DNA of 64,000 nucleotides. It comes from Microbacterium kunmingense (lineage in GTDB: Bacteria; Actinomycetota; Actinomycetes; Actinomycetales; Microbacteriaceae). Position numbers and translations under genes: made by a program. The stretch lies in assembly GCF_023155745.1 (NCBI RefSeq), contig NZ_JAKNUS010000013.1, positions 18,112-82,111 of the forward strand, written 5' to 3'. Positions 25,771 through 35,774 of the stretch are shown piece by piece. Each line of letters starts with the position of its first letter. Positions within the stretch are counted from its first letter, which is position 1. The notes beneath the pieces are model-generated. The model ran no database searches, was not told the origin of the DNA, and was given only the letters and a program-made list of their open reading frames with translations.

Positions 25771-25803
25771 CCAGTCTTCATCTCAAGAAAGAAGAGGTAG
25801 ACC

Positions 25804-26112
25804 GTGACGGTTTCCACTCAGGTTTCCATCAAGCCGCTCGAGGACCGCATTGTCATCAAGCAGGTCGAGGCCGAGCAGACCACCTCGAGCGGTCTGGTCA
25901 TTCCCGACACCGCCAAGGAGAAGCCCCAGGAGGGCGAGGTCGTCGCGGTGGGCCCCGGCCGCATCGACGACAACGGCAACCGGATCCCGCTCGACGTCGC
26001 TGTCGGCGACCGCGTGATCTACTCCAAGTACGGCGGCACCGAGGTCAAGTTCGGTGCGGACGAGTTCCTCGTCCTCTCCGCTCGCGACGTGCTGGCGGTC
26101 GTCGTCCGCTGA
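25804..26112 (+). CDS. groES: Co-chaperonin GroES
   Basis: Heptameric co-chaperonin that caps GroEL. It has 102 residues, GTG start, opening [20 protein letters not shown]. The mobile loop [15 protein letters not shown] and the [20 protein letters not shown] tail are canonical. Two CIRCE elements precede it. No groEL follows: a strong terminator comes 20 bp after the stop and then rarD. A separated groES is common among actinobacteria with more than one groEL. Confidence 0.97.
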   Translation: MTVSTQVSIKPLEDRIVIKQVEAEQTTSSGLVIPDTAKEKPQEGEVVAVGPGRIDDNGNRIPLDVAVGDRVIYSKYGGTEVKFGADEFLVLSARDVLAVVVR

Positions 26113-26132
26113 GACGCTCAGCGACACGCTCC

Positions 26133-26168
26133 ACGGGGGTCGGATGCTCAGGCATCCGGCCCCCGTTT
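26133..26168 (+). terminator. Intrinsic terminator of groES
   Basis: A 15-bp stem (26133-26147 with 26152-26166) with a single mismatch, TCAG loop and following TTT. It ends groES as a single-gene transcript. Confidence 0.88.
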
Positions 26169-26240
26169 CGCATGTCAGGCGAGCCACCCATGACCGATCG
26201 GCCCGGTATCGGCTGCGCCCCGCCCGCGTAGGCTGAGCCG

Positions 26241-27203
26241 GTGACGCGTGAGACGACCCAGGCGACGGCAAGAGCCACGTCACCCGCGGACGCGGGACGC
26301 GAGCGCACCCTCGGCGCGGTGTACGCCCTGGCGGCCTACCTCATCTGGGGTTTTCTGCCGCTGTACTTCCTGCTGCTCGAACCCACGGGCGCGTTCGAGG
26401 TCGTCGCCTGGCGCATCCTGCTGTCCCTGCTCTTCTGCGCGCTGCTCCTCGCGGTCACGCGCGGGTGGGGGAAGTTCCTGGTCATCCTGCGGACCCGCCG
26501 GCTGCTGCTGTGGACGGCGGTCGCCGGCATCCTCATCTACATCAACTGGCAGGTCTTCCTCATCGCCGCCCTCACGGGGCACGTGATCGAGACGAGCCTG
26601 GGGTACTTCATCAATCCCATCGTCACGGTGCTGCTGGGCGTCGTGGTGCTGCGCGAGCGCCTGCGGATCACCCAGTGGATCGCCCTCGCGATCGCCGCCG
26701 TCGCCTGCATCGTCATCGCCGTGGGATACGGCGCTTTTCCCTGGATCGCGCTGTCGCTGGCGTTCTCCTTCGGCCTCTACGGCCTGGTGAAGAAGCAGAT
26801 CGGCCCGTCCGTCGACGCCGTCAGCGGACTGACCCTCGAGACCCTCTGGCTCACGCCCGTCGCGATCGTCGTCCTCACGACCGTCGGCGTCACCTCGGGC
26901 ATCACGATGGGCACGGCGGGTGTCTGGCACGCCGTCCTGCTCTCACTCGCAGGAGTGGTCACCGCGACGCCCCTCCTCTTCTTCGCGGCCGGTGCGCGGC
27001 GCGTGCCGCTGAGCCTCATCGGCCTGCTGCAGTTCGTGGCACCGATCCTGCAGTTCCTCACCGGCGCGTTCCTCCTCGGCGAGCCCATGCCACTCGAGCG
27101 CTGGATCGGCTTCAGCCTGGTGTGGATCGCCCTCGTCGTCCTCACGGTCGACTCGATCCGTCACGCCCGCCGCGGGGTGTCGGATGTCGGCGCCGTGACC
27201 TGA
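26241..27203 (+). CDS. rarD: RarD/EamA family drug-metabolite transporter
   Basis: A 320-residue, ten-helix DMT-superfamily membrane protein. It matches the RarD subgroup: the N-terminal YLIWGFLPLYFLLL, INWQVFLIAALTGHVIETSL and GYFINPIVTVLLGVVVLRER segments are characteristic. RarD substrates are not well established (chloramphenicol sensitivity was the original phenotype in E. coli). GTG start at 26241, after the groES terminator, so it has its own promoter. It converges with the next gene with 3 bp between stops. Confidence 0.92.
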   Translation: MTRETTQATARATSPADAGRERTLGAVYALAAYLIWGFLPLYFLLLEPTGAFEVVAWRILLSLLFCALLLAVTRGWGKFLVILRTRRLLLWTAVAGILIYINWQVFLIAALTGHVIETSLGYFINPIVTVLLGVVVLRERLRITQWIALAIAAVACIVIAVGYGAFPWIALSLAFSFGLYGLVKKQIGPSVDAVSGLTLETLWLTPVAIVVLTTVGVTSGITMGTAGVWHAVLLSLAGVVTATPLLFFAAGARRVPLSLIGLLQFVAPILQFLTGAFLLGEPMPLERWIGFSLVWIALVVLTVDSIRHARRGVSDVGAVT

Positions 27204-27206
27204 GGG

Positions 27207-27977
27207 TCACGCGCGCGATACTTCGAGCCAGTCGCTCAAGCGTGTCGGCGCGATCCAGGCCCCGCTGCCGGGGAGCAGCTCCCGGCGATCGATGCGCGCA
27301 CCGAAGTAGGGGGTGCGCGGGTCGGCGATGACGGCGCGGCCGTCGCCGGTCGCCGCGAGACAGCGCCCGACGAAATCGGCGAGCGGCATCACGTCGGGCC
27401 CGGCGATCTCGGTGGCGGCGCCCGACGGCGCCTCGTCCACGAGACCCGCGAGCACAGCGGCGACGTCGTCGCCCGCGATCGGCTGCACCTGGGTGTCGGC
27501 CACGCGCGTGGCATCCGTCGCGTCTCTCCCGGCCTGCGCGCCGATCTGCGCCCCGAATTCGAAGAACTGGGTCGCGCGCACGATCGAGAAGGGCACGCCC
27601 GAGCTGCGGAGGATCACCTCGCCGTGCGCCTTGGCTCGGTAGAACGGGACCGGCTGCAGGACGCGCTCGGTGCCGACGGCAGACAGGGCGACATGATGGA
27701 TGACGCGGGCCCGCGCCTCGGCGCCGGCGAGCGTCCGGGCGGCGAGGTCGAAGTGCCGCCAGACCGCGTCGGGATTGTAGGTGCGGGGCTTGGACACATC
27801 GATGACGACGGATGACCTGGCGAGGGCGTCGTCCAGACCCGCGCCCGTGAGGAGGTCGACTCCCGTCGAGGGGGAGGCGGCGCGAACCTCGTGGCCGGCC
27901 TCGCGGAGCCGCGCCGCGACCTTCCGCCCGATGAGACCGGTGCCGCCGATCACCGTGATGCGTGCCACGGGTGTCAT
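27207..27977 (-). CDS. NAD(P)-binding NmrA/SDR-like oxidoreductase
   Basis: A 256-residue Rossmann protein of the atypical SDR (NmrA/NAD(P)H azoreductase-like) type. The glycine-rich motif VIGGTGLIGRKVAARL is at the N-terminus, VIHHVALSAVGTER in mid protein, and FSIVRATQFFEFGAQI follows. The canonical Tyr-xxx-Lys of classical SDRs is replaced by FYRAKAHGE, as in atypical members. ATG 27977 is preferred; an upstream start would reach into the neighbouring promoter region. Substrate unknown. Confidence 0.85.
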   Translation of the reverse strand: MTPVARITVIGGTGLIGRKVAARLREAGHEVRAASPSTGVDLLTGAGLDDALARSSVVIDVSKPRTYNPDAVWRHFDLAARTLAGAEARARVIHHVALSAVGTERVLQPVPFYRAKAHGEVILRSSGVPFSIVRATQFFEFGAQIGAQAGRDATDATRVADTQVQPIAGDDVAAVLAGLVDEAPSGAATEIAGPDVMPLADFVGRCLAATGDGRAVIADPRTPYFGARIDRRELLPGSGAWIAPTRLSDWLEVSRA

Positions 27978-28154
27978 CCTGCACCCTGATGCGCGTTCCG
28001 CGCCCGCTTCTTGCACAGTGCGGACAGCAGCCCTTCCAAGCGTTACAGATCGTTAACGAACGGCAACATTGTCGAGACGCCCGCGATATTAGGTTGGTCA
28101 CACTGGAAGCGGCTTTCCCGAGCCGTTTCGCACCCTTACACAGCAAGGAGCAAC

Positions 28155-29444
28155 ATGAGCGTCTTCACTCGCTCGCGCAAGCGCACCGTCCTCGGTGCCG
28201 TCGCGCTCGCAGGCGCCAGCGCCCTCGTCCTCGCCGGATGTTCCGGCGGCGGCGGAGACACCGGCGGCGACAGCAGCGCCGAGCCCTCGGCCGCAGCCCC
28301 CGGCGAGGAGCTCGCCCTCAAGATCGGTACGGCGCTGCCGCAGACCGGCAACCTCGCCTTCCTCGGCCCGCCGGAAGAAGCCGGTGTCGGCTACGCCGCG
28401 TCGCAGATCAACGAGGTCTCCGACGAGACCGGTCTGTCGATCGACGTCGTCTACGGCGACTCGGGCGACACCGACAACAAGGCCTACGAGACCGAGATCC
28501 CCCGCCTCCTCGGTGAGGACGTCTCGGCCATCATCGGCGCCGCCTCGTCGGGCACCTCGCTGCAGTTCATCGACCAGGTCGTGGGCTCGGGCGTGATTCA
28601 GTTCTCGCCCGCCAACACCTCCGACGCGTTCACCACGTACGACGACAACGGGCTGTACTTCCGCACTGCGCCGTCGGACGTGCTGCAGGGCGAGGTGCTC
28701 GGCAACCTCATCGCCGAGGACGGCAACCAGACGCTCGGCATGATCGTCCTGAACGACTCGTACGGCACCGGCCTCGCCGGGTACGTGACCGAGGCGTTCG
28801 AGGCGGCCGGCGGCGAGGTCGTGGCCCAGCCGACGTACAACACCGGGGACACGAACTTCGACGCGCAGATCTCCGAGGTGCTCGCCGCCGACCCCGACGC
28901 GATCGCCCTGATCACGTTCGAAGAGGTCACGACGATCCTCCCGGGTCTGCTCGGCTCGTTCCCCGCCGACAAGCTGTACTTCGTCGACGGCAACCTGTCG
29001 GACTTCAGCGAGGAGCTCGAGCCCGGTGCCCTCACCGGCGCGAAGGGCACGCTGCCCGGTCTCTCGATCGACTCGATCGGTGACTTCACCGCGTCGCTCG
29101 ACGAGTGGGTCTCGGCCGAGGGCCTGCCCGAGCTCACCGAGTACAGCTACGCCGCCGAGTCGTTCGACGCGGTCGTGCTGCTGGCGCTCGCGTCGCTCGC
29201 CGCGGGTTCGACCGACCCGGCTGACATCGCTGAGAACCTCATCACCGTGTCCGGTGGCGAGGGCGAGGGTGAGAAGTGCACCAGCTACGCGGAGTGCGCC
29301 GACATCATCCTCGGCGGCGGAACGGCCGACTACGACGGCATCTCCGGTCCGATCACCTTCGACGAGGTCGGCGACCCGACCGAGGCGTCGATCGGCATCT
29401 ACCAGTACGGCGAGGACAACACCTACTCGGCGTACGAGGGCTGA
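28155..29444 (+). CDS. Branched-chain amino acid-type ABC transporter substrate-binding lipoprotein
   Basis: A 429-residue periplasmic-binding protein of the LivK/type I Leu-Ile-Val family. The signal peptide ends in the lipobox LAGC (VLAGCSGGGG). The mature part starts KIGTALPQTGNLAFLG, and the hinge YGDSGDTDNKAYETEIPRLL is typical. RBS AAGGAG lies before ATG 28155. The transporter's membrane and ATPase genes lie downstream on the opposite strand (29750-33826), so the set is convergent rather than one operon. The substrate could be branched-chain amino acids or related amides. Confidence 0.93.
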   Translation: MSVFTRSRKRTVLGAVALAGASALVLAGCSGGGGDTGGDSSAEPSAAAPGEELALKIGTALPQTGNLAFLGPPEEAGVGYAASQINEVSDETGLSIDVVYGDSGDTDNKAYETEIPRLLGEDVSAIIGAASSGTSLQFIDQVVGSGVIQFSPANTSDAFTTYDDNGLYFRTAPSDVLQGEVLGNLIAEDGNQTLGMIVLNDSYGTGLAGYVTEAFEAAGGEVVAQPTYNTGDTNFDAQISEVLAADPDAIALITFEEVTTILPGLLGSFPADKLYFVDGNLSDFSEELEPGALTGAKGTLPGLSIDSIGDFTASLDEWVSAEGLPELTEYSYAAESFDAVVLLALASLAAGSTDPADIAENLITVSGGEGEGEKCTSYAECADIILGGGTADYDGISGPITFDEVGDPTEASIGIYQYGEDNTYSAYEG

Positions 29445-29457
29445 ACCCCTTCACGCG

Positions 29458-29493
29458 GACGGGCCTCGGAGTCTTCGGACTCCGGGGCCCGTC
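29458..29493. terminator. Terminator hairpin after the substrate-binding protein gene
   Basis: A 16-bp stem (29458-29473 with 29478-29493), one mismatch, TTCG loop, 13 bp after the stop. It probably acts mainly on the rightward transcript. Confidence 0.8.
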
Positions 29494-29550
29494 CTCGTGC
29501 GGCGCGGGCAACGCGCGAGGGTGCGCGGGAGGTGGCGCAGATGGTCGCGC

Positions 29551-29692
29551 GTTTCGTCTCGTCGCTGCGCTCCGCGCTCAACGGCCGGGCGCGTCCGCCG
29601 TCCCGACGCCTTTCGTCTCGTCGCTGCGCTCCGCGCTCAACGAACGGACGCTCGCTGTCCTGGTCGTTGAGCGAGCGCAGCGAGACGAAACG
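29551..29692. repeat. Three copies of the TTGAGCGAGCGCAGCGAGAC repeat
   Basis: Two direct copies (29551-29583 and 29610-29642) and one inverted copy (29665-29692) of a 28-33 bp repeat. The inverted copy can pair with either direct copy to form a long hairpin. Together with the terminator above they fill the 305-bp gap 29445-29749 between convergent transcripts. The repeat is a familiar intergenic element in actinobacterial genomes. Confidence 0.85.
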
Positions 29693-29749
29693 CCCGACCG
29701 GATGCGCCACTTCGACCGGCGCGACGCGCCGCGCGCCGCGGAGCCCGCG

Positions 29750-30508
29750 TCAGGCGCCGAGCGTGCCGAGGTAGAGCTCGGTGACCTTGGGGTCGTTCAG
29801 CAGCTCGCGACCGGTCCCGGTGTAGGCGTCGCGTCCCTGGTCGAGGACGTATCCGCGGTCGCAGATCTGCAGGCAGCGACGGGCGTTCTGCTCGACCATG
29901 ATGCAGGTGACCCCGGCCTTGTTGATCTCGGAGACCCGGATGAACGCCTCGTCCTGCCGCACGGGGGAGAGGCCCGCCGACGGCTCGTCGAGCAGCAGCA
30001 CCTTGGGGTTCATCATCAGCGCACGGCTCATCGCCACCATCTGGCGCTCACCGCCCGAGAGCGACCCTGCGCGCTGCTTGAGGCGCTTGCCGAGCTCGGA
30101 GAAGATGCCGGTGACGAACTCCAGACGCTCCTTGTAAGCGCTCGGGCGCTGGTAGAGCCCCATCTGGAGGTTCTCCTCGATGGTGAGGCTGGGGAAGACG
30201 TTGTTGGTCTGGGGGATGAACCCCACGCCACGCGCGACGAGCTTGTTGGCCTTCAGGCCCGTGATGTCGTCGCCCTCGAGGGTCACCGTCCCCTGCCGGA
30301 TGTTCACCTGGCCGAAGATCGCCTTCAGCAGCGTCGACTTTCCCGCGCCGTTCGGCCCGATGATGCCGATCAGCTCACCCTGATGGGCGACCAGGGAGCA
30401 TCCGTTCAGGATGTTCACGCCCGGCAGGTAGCCGGCGTGGACATCGTCGACGAAGACGACAGGGGTGCCGGTGGACGTCGCCGCGCCGGTCTCGGTCGGG
30501 GTGCTCAC
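29750..30508 (-). CDS. livF: Branched-chain amino acid ABC transporter ATPase LivF-type
   Basis: ABC ATPase of 252 residues. Walker A GPNGAGKSTL near residue 53, signature LSGGERQMVA, Walker B VLLLDEPSAGLSP. It is the LivF type, ending YLGTLGA. The first 20 residues are a Thr/Gly-rich extension before the ABC core. GTG start overlapping the livG stop by 4 bp. It pairs with LivG in the cytoplasmic ATPase heterodimer. Confidence 0.94.
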   Translation of the reverse strand: MSTPTETGAATSTGTPVVFVDDVHAGYLPGVNILNGCSLVAHQGELIGIIGPNGAGKSTLLKAIFGQVNIRQGTVTLEGDDITGLKANKLVARGVGFIPQTNNVFPSLTIEENLQMGLYQRPSAYKERLEFVTGIFSELGKRLKQRAGSLSGGERQMVAMSRALMMNPKVLLLDEPSAGLSPVRQDEAFIRVSEINKAGVTCIMVEQNARRCLQICDRGYVLDQGRDAYTGTGRELLNDPKVTELYLGTLGA

Positions 30509-31524
30509 TTGTGCTCCTCCTGCTGCTCTTCCTCGGCCAGGCCCTCGTCGACGAGCGTCTGCGCGCTGTACGACGCCGAGGCGGCGGCATCCGTTCCGGC
30601 ATCAGCCTCGACGACCGGAATGCGGCCGGTGACGACACCGAGATCGAGCTCCTGGTGCGCGCCGAGGTAGGCGTCGATCACGGCGGGGTTCTTCATCACG
30701 GATGCCGGGTCGCCTTCGGCGACGATACGTCCCTCGGCCATGACGACCACCCAGTCGGCGATGTGCCGGACCATGTGCATGTCGTGCTCGACGAAGAGCA
30801 CCGTCATCCCCTCGTCCTTCAGGTCGAGGATGTGGTCGAGGAGCGACTGGGTCAGGGCCGGGTTGACGCCGGCCATCGGCTCGTCGAGCATGACCAGCGT
30901 CGGCTCGGTCATGAGGGCGCGCGCCATCTCGAGGAGCTTGCGCTGGCCGCCCGAGAGGCTGGCGGCGAAGTCCTTCGACTTGGCGTCGAGCTTGAACTTC
31001 TTCAGCAGACCCTCGGCGCGCTGCTCGATCTCGGCGTCCTGCTTTCGCCACAGCGGCGGGAAGAGGGAGGCCCAGAACTTCTCGCCCCGCTGCCCGGTCG
31101 CGCCGAGCTTCATGTTCTCCATGACGGTGAGGAGGCCGAGCGCCTTGGTCAGCTGGAAGGTGCGGACCAGGCCCATCCGCGACACCCGGTAGGCGGGAAT
31201 GCCGGAGAGATTCTTCCCCTCGAAGCTCCACGTTCCGGTGTTGGGTTTGTCGAACCCGGTCAGCAGGTTGAACAGGGTCGTCTTGCCGGCCCCGTTCGGG
31301 CCGATGAGTGCGGTGATGGCGCCCCGCGGGATCTCGAGGTGCTCGACATCGACCGCGTTCACGCCGCCGAACGAGCGCTGCACGCCGTCGGCGACGAGGA
31401 TCGGATCGACCTTGGGCACCCCGGGCCGCACCTCCCCGACGTGGAGGCCGGTGGTCTTCGCGCGCGGAGTGGGGGCGGCGGTGGGGTCGGGAGTGTTCCC
31501 GGACAGCGGCTGGTTATCGGACAA
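30505..31524 (-). CDS. livG: Branched-chain amino acid ABC transporter ATPase LivG-type
   Basis: ABC ATPase of 339 residues, longer than typical LivG (about 255). There is an N-terminal extension of about 40 residues and a C-terminal tail of about 60 Ala/Glu-rich residues. Walker A GPNGAGKTTL, the LivG insertion after the Q-loop (ALGLLTVMENMKLGATGQRG), signature LSGGQRKLLE and Walker B LVMLDEPMAGVNP are all present. The start is a TTG at 31524, supported by AAGGAG seven bases upstream. It overlaps the livM 3' end by 11 bp. Confidence 0.93.
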   Translation of the reverse strand: MSDNQPLSGNTPDPTAAPTPRAKTTGLHVGEVRPGVPKVDPILVADGVQRSFGGVNAVDVEHLEIPRGAITALIGPNGAGKTTLFNLLTGFDKPNTGTWSFEGKNLSGIPAYRVSRMGLVRTFQLTKALGLLTVMENMKLGATGQRGEKFWASLFPPLWRKQDAEIEQRAEGLLKKFKLDAKSKDFAASLSGGQRKLLEMARALMTEPTLVMLDEPMAGVNPALTQSLLDHILDLKDEGMTVLFVEHDMHMVRHIADWVVVMAEGRIVAEGDPASVMKNPAVIDAYLGAHQELDLGVVTGRIPVVEADAGTDAAASASYSAQTLVDEGLAEEEQQEEHK

Positions 31525-32494
31525 AGGTCAGCTCCTTCTTGTTGCCGAGGATGCCCTGCGGCATGAAGATCACGAGGAGCATGAGCGCGACGCCCACGAT
31601 GATGAAGCGCAGCGTTCCCGCCTGGATCTGGGTCATGAAGGGAAGGATGCCCGCCGACACCAGCGCCGGAAGGACGTTGGAGAGGAACGTCTGGAGCACC
31701 CAGAAAATCAGCGATCCCAGGAGCGGCCCGAACACGGTCGCCGCGCCGCCCAACAGGAGCGCCGTCCACACGAAGAAGGTCAGCGAGGTCACGTACACAC
31801 CGGGGCTGACCGCCGAGGGGAGGGCGTACACGATGCCGCCCGCCGCGGCGAGCACACCACCGAGCACGAGGGACTGCATCTTGTAGGCGTAGACGTTCTT
31901 GCCGAGCGCGCGCACGGCGTCTTCGTCTTCGCGGATGCCCTTGATCGTCCGGCCCCACGGGCTTCGGGTCAGCATCCACACCACCAACACCGCGAACGCG
32001 AGGGTGAGAAGCCCCATGATCCGCACCCACCACTGGGTCTCGTTGTAGGTGAAGGGGCCGAAGCCGTACGTGCCGTCGGGGATCGGGTTCGCCGCGCGGA
32101 AGCTCGCGTGATAGCCGCTGAGCCCGTCGGCCGAACCCGTGACCTCGTCGAACGCGGTCGTGAGGAACAGCAGTCGCACCACCTCAGCGGCCGCGATGGT
32201 CACGATCGCGAGGTAGTCACCGCGCAGTCGCAGGGTCGGAATACCCAGGATGACGGCGAAGACCGCCGACGCGACAAGACCGAGGAGCGCGGCGAGCCAC
32301 CACTCCAGGCCGAAGGTGAGCACGCCGATCGCGTAGCCGTATGCCCCGATCGCCATGAACCCGGCGATGCCCATGTTGATGAGGCCGGTGTAGCCGAAGT
32401 GCACGGCGAGGCCGAGCGCCGCGAGGGCGTAGCCGATGGTCGCCGGACTCAGAATCGAGGAGGCGGTGTTGGAGAGGATCTGCAGCCAGTCCAT
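31514..32494 (-). CDS. livM: Branched-chain amino acid ABC transporter permease LivM-type
   Basis: Membrane permease of 326 residues with about ten helices. The LivM/LivH EAA-like cytoplasmic loop SPWGRTIKGIREDEDAVRAL is conserved, and the protein ends VIFMPQGILGNKKELTFVR. ATG start 9 bp after the livH stop. With LivH it forms the transmembrane channel. Confidence 0.94.
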   Translation of the reverse strand: MDWLQILSNTASSILSPATIGYALAALGLAVHFGYTGLINMGIAGFMAIGAYGYAIGVLTFGLEWWLAALLGLVASAVFAVILGIPTLRLRGDYLAIVTIAAAEVVRLLFLTTAFDEVTGSADGLSGYHASFRAANPIPDGTYGFGPFTYNETQWWVRIMGLLTLAFAVLVVWMLTRSPWGRTIKGIREDEDAVRALGKNVYAYKMQSLVLGGVLAAAGGIVYALPSAVSPGVYVTSLTFFVWTALLLGGAATVFGPLLGSLIFWVLQTFLSNVLPALVSAGILPFMTQIQAGTLRFIIVGVALMLLVIFMPQGILGNKKELTFVR

Positions 32495-32503
32495 TGCCGG
32501 GCC

Positions 32504-33826
32504 CTAACCTATTCTCTCTCGCCGGCCCAGGATTCCCTGTGGTCGGAACAGCAGGATCACGATGAGGATGAACAGCGCGCTGGCGTACTTGAGGTCCGAC
32601 GGGATCCACAGGCTCGAGACCTCGACGACGATGCCCACGATGATCGCGCCGACGAGGGCGCCGTAGGCGGTGCCGAGGCCACCGAGGATCACGGCGGCGA
32701 ACATCAGCAGCAGGATCTGCGCTCCCATGTCCCAGCGGATGCCCGGACGGTAATACGCGTACAGGATGCCGGCGAGGCCGGCGAGGGCGCCGGCGAGGAT
32801 CCAGACGATGCGGACCACGAAGTCCACATCGATTCCGGATGCCGCTGCCAGCGACGGATTGTCGGAGATCGCCCGGGTCGCCTTGCCGATCCGCGAGCGG
32901 GTCAGCCACAGCGCGAAGGCGACGATGACGATGATCGAGATCGCCAGCGACGCGATGTCGATGACGCTGAGCTCCACCGTGCCGAACAGCGGAATGCGCG
33001 GGGCGTTGGAGCCGGGCAGCTGGATCGTGCCACCGCCGATGAAGAACTGGAAGGTGTACCGCATCGCCAGCGACAGACCGATCGAGACGATCATGAGCTG
33101 CACGATGCCCACGCGCCTGCGGCGGAGGGGCCGCCAGAGCGCCATGTCCATGACGAGTCCGAGGAGCGCGCTCAACACCACGGCGACCGGGAACCCGAGC
33201 CACCAGGGGAGGGCGAGGCTCGCGGGCCCGACGAGGGCCGCGGCCATCACCGCGCCGAAGGTCACCATCTCGCCGTGGGCGAAGTTCGAGATGCCGGTCG
33301 TGCCGTAGACGAGGGAGAGGCCGATGGCCGCGAGGGCCAGCATGAGTCCGAAGCTCAGTCCCTGGATGATGCGCTGGACGAACTGGTCGAAGAAGCCGGT
33401 GACGTTGCGCTCACCCTCGCCGATGAAGAAGTTGACCGTCGCGCGGCCACCCTGCCCCATCTCCACTTCCTTGATGTTGGGGGAGTCGTCTTCGGGGTCG
33501 ACCACGGCGATGCCCTCGGGAAGGGTCTCCTCGTCGAGGGTGACGGTGTAGGTCTCGCCCCGTTCGGGGACGCCGACGCGCCACTGACCGTTCGCGTCGG
33601 TCTCGACCTCCTGCTCGCCACCGGGTCCGTCGATGACCAGGCGCACGCCCTCGAGGGGTTCGCCGTCGAGCTGGACGTTGCCGCTGATGCGGTACGGGTT
33701 CTCGGAATCGGTGGCGAACGCGGGCACGGATGACACGAAGATGCCCATGAGCATCAGGAACAGGGCGATGATCGCGGGGATCGCCCTGCGTCTCGTCCGC
33801 TGAGCCGCAGCGATGGTGGGACTCAC
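32504..33826 (-). CDS. livH: LivH-type permease with signal peptide and extracytoplasmic N-terminal domain
   Basis: A 440-residue protein, about 150 longer than usual LivH. Residues 1-38 form a signal peptide (IIALFLMLMGIFVSSVPAFA). Residues about 45-105 form a beta-sandwich domain like carboxypeptidase regulatory repeats (ISGNVQLDGEPLEGVRLVID, ETDANGQWRVGVPERGETYT). After a linker the LivH permease begins near residue 140 (LSFGLMLALAAIGLSLVYGT), with IGKATRAISDNPSLAAASGI as the ATPase contact loop. GTG start with GGAGGATCT upstream. It is the first gene of the livHMGF operon. The extra domain may contact the binding protein or cell wall; this is inference. Confidence 0.92.
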   Translation of the reverse strand: MSPTIAAAQRTRRRAIPAIIALFLMLMGIFVSSVPAFATDSENPYRISGNVQLDGEPLEGVRLVIDGPGGEQEVETDANGQWRVGVPERGETYTVTLDEETLPEGIAVVDPEDDSPNIKEVEMGQGGRATVNFFIGEGERNVTGFFDQFVQRIIQGLSFGLMLALAAIGLSLVYGTTGISNFAHGEMVTFGAVMAAALVGPASLALPWWLGFPVAVVLSALLGLVMDMALWRPLRRRRVGIVQLMIVSIGLSLAMRYTFQFFIGGGTIQLPGSNAPRIPLFGTVELSVIDIASLAISIIVIVAFALWLTRSRIGKATRAISDNPSLAAASGIDVDFVVRIVWILAGALAGLAGILYAYYRPGIRWDMGAQILLLMFAAVILGGLGTAYGALVGAIIVGIVVEVSSLWIPSDLKYASALFILIVILLFRPQGILGRRERIG

Positions 33827-33846
33827 AGATCCTCCAGTCCGGCGCC

Positions 33847-33874
33847 AATGCCGACATCGGGGTGCATCGGCATT
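33847..33874. promoter_or_regulatory. Inverted repeat upstream of livHMGF
   Basis: AATGCCGA (33847-33854) and TCGGCATT (33867-33874) are perfect 8-bp arms with a 12-bp spacer, about 20 bp upstream of the livH-type start. It could be an operator or a leader hairpin. No regulator is assigned. The rest of the 209-bp gap to guaB shows no clear motif. Confidence 0.4.
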
Positions 33875-33936
33875 GATGAACGGTATGAGCGTAATGTGTC
33901 GGGCGTGTTTCGCCTACGAACCGACTTGGCAATTGA

Positions 33937-35535
<1,599 letters not shown>

Positions 35536-35593
35536 GCCGCGGGCGCGGCGGCGGGCTGCCTCGCGCTTCGGCGCGGCATCCCGGTCCGTCCGC

Positions 35594-35656
35594 CACAGAA
35601 TTGCGCCTTCTCCGCAAAATCTCGCCAGGATTTTGTGGAGAAGGCGTCATTTTGTG
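35594..35656. repeat. Long near-perfect inverted repeat after guaB
   Basis: Arms of 28 bp (35594-35621 and 35629-35656) pair with few mismatches around a 7-base TCGCCAG loop. The arms contain GCGCCTTCTCCGCAAAATC and GATTTTGTGGAGAAGGCG. It lies 58 bp after the guaB stop and could act as a bidirectional terminator, but it lacks the usual GC-stem/T-tract form and is AT-richer than its surroundings. Confidence 0.8.
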
Positions 35657-35774
35657 AGCCGCGAGAGAGGGATGCCACGGCGTGCCTCCTGCACAGGTCC
35701 ACGTCGCCCGCACTTACTCACAGTTCCGCGTGAACGGGGCCGGGGCCGCGGCTCCGATCGCCAGGCTCGCAGGC

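Noticed and set aside
28042..28067. GTTAC-N6-TTAAC-like sequence upstream of the binding-protein gene, resembling a GlnR box
   Set aside because: Only one half-site fits the consensus well and the second (GAAAC-type) does not. A nitrogen-control site is possible but not supported enough to annotate.
29551..29692. CRISPR-like direct repeats
   Set aside because: One copy is inverted, spacings are unequal, and the repeat is a known dispersed actinobacterial element.
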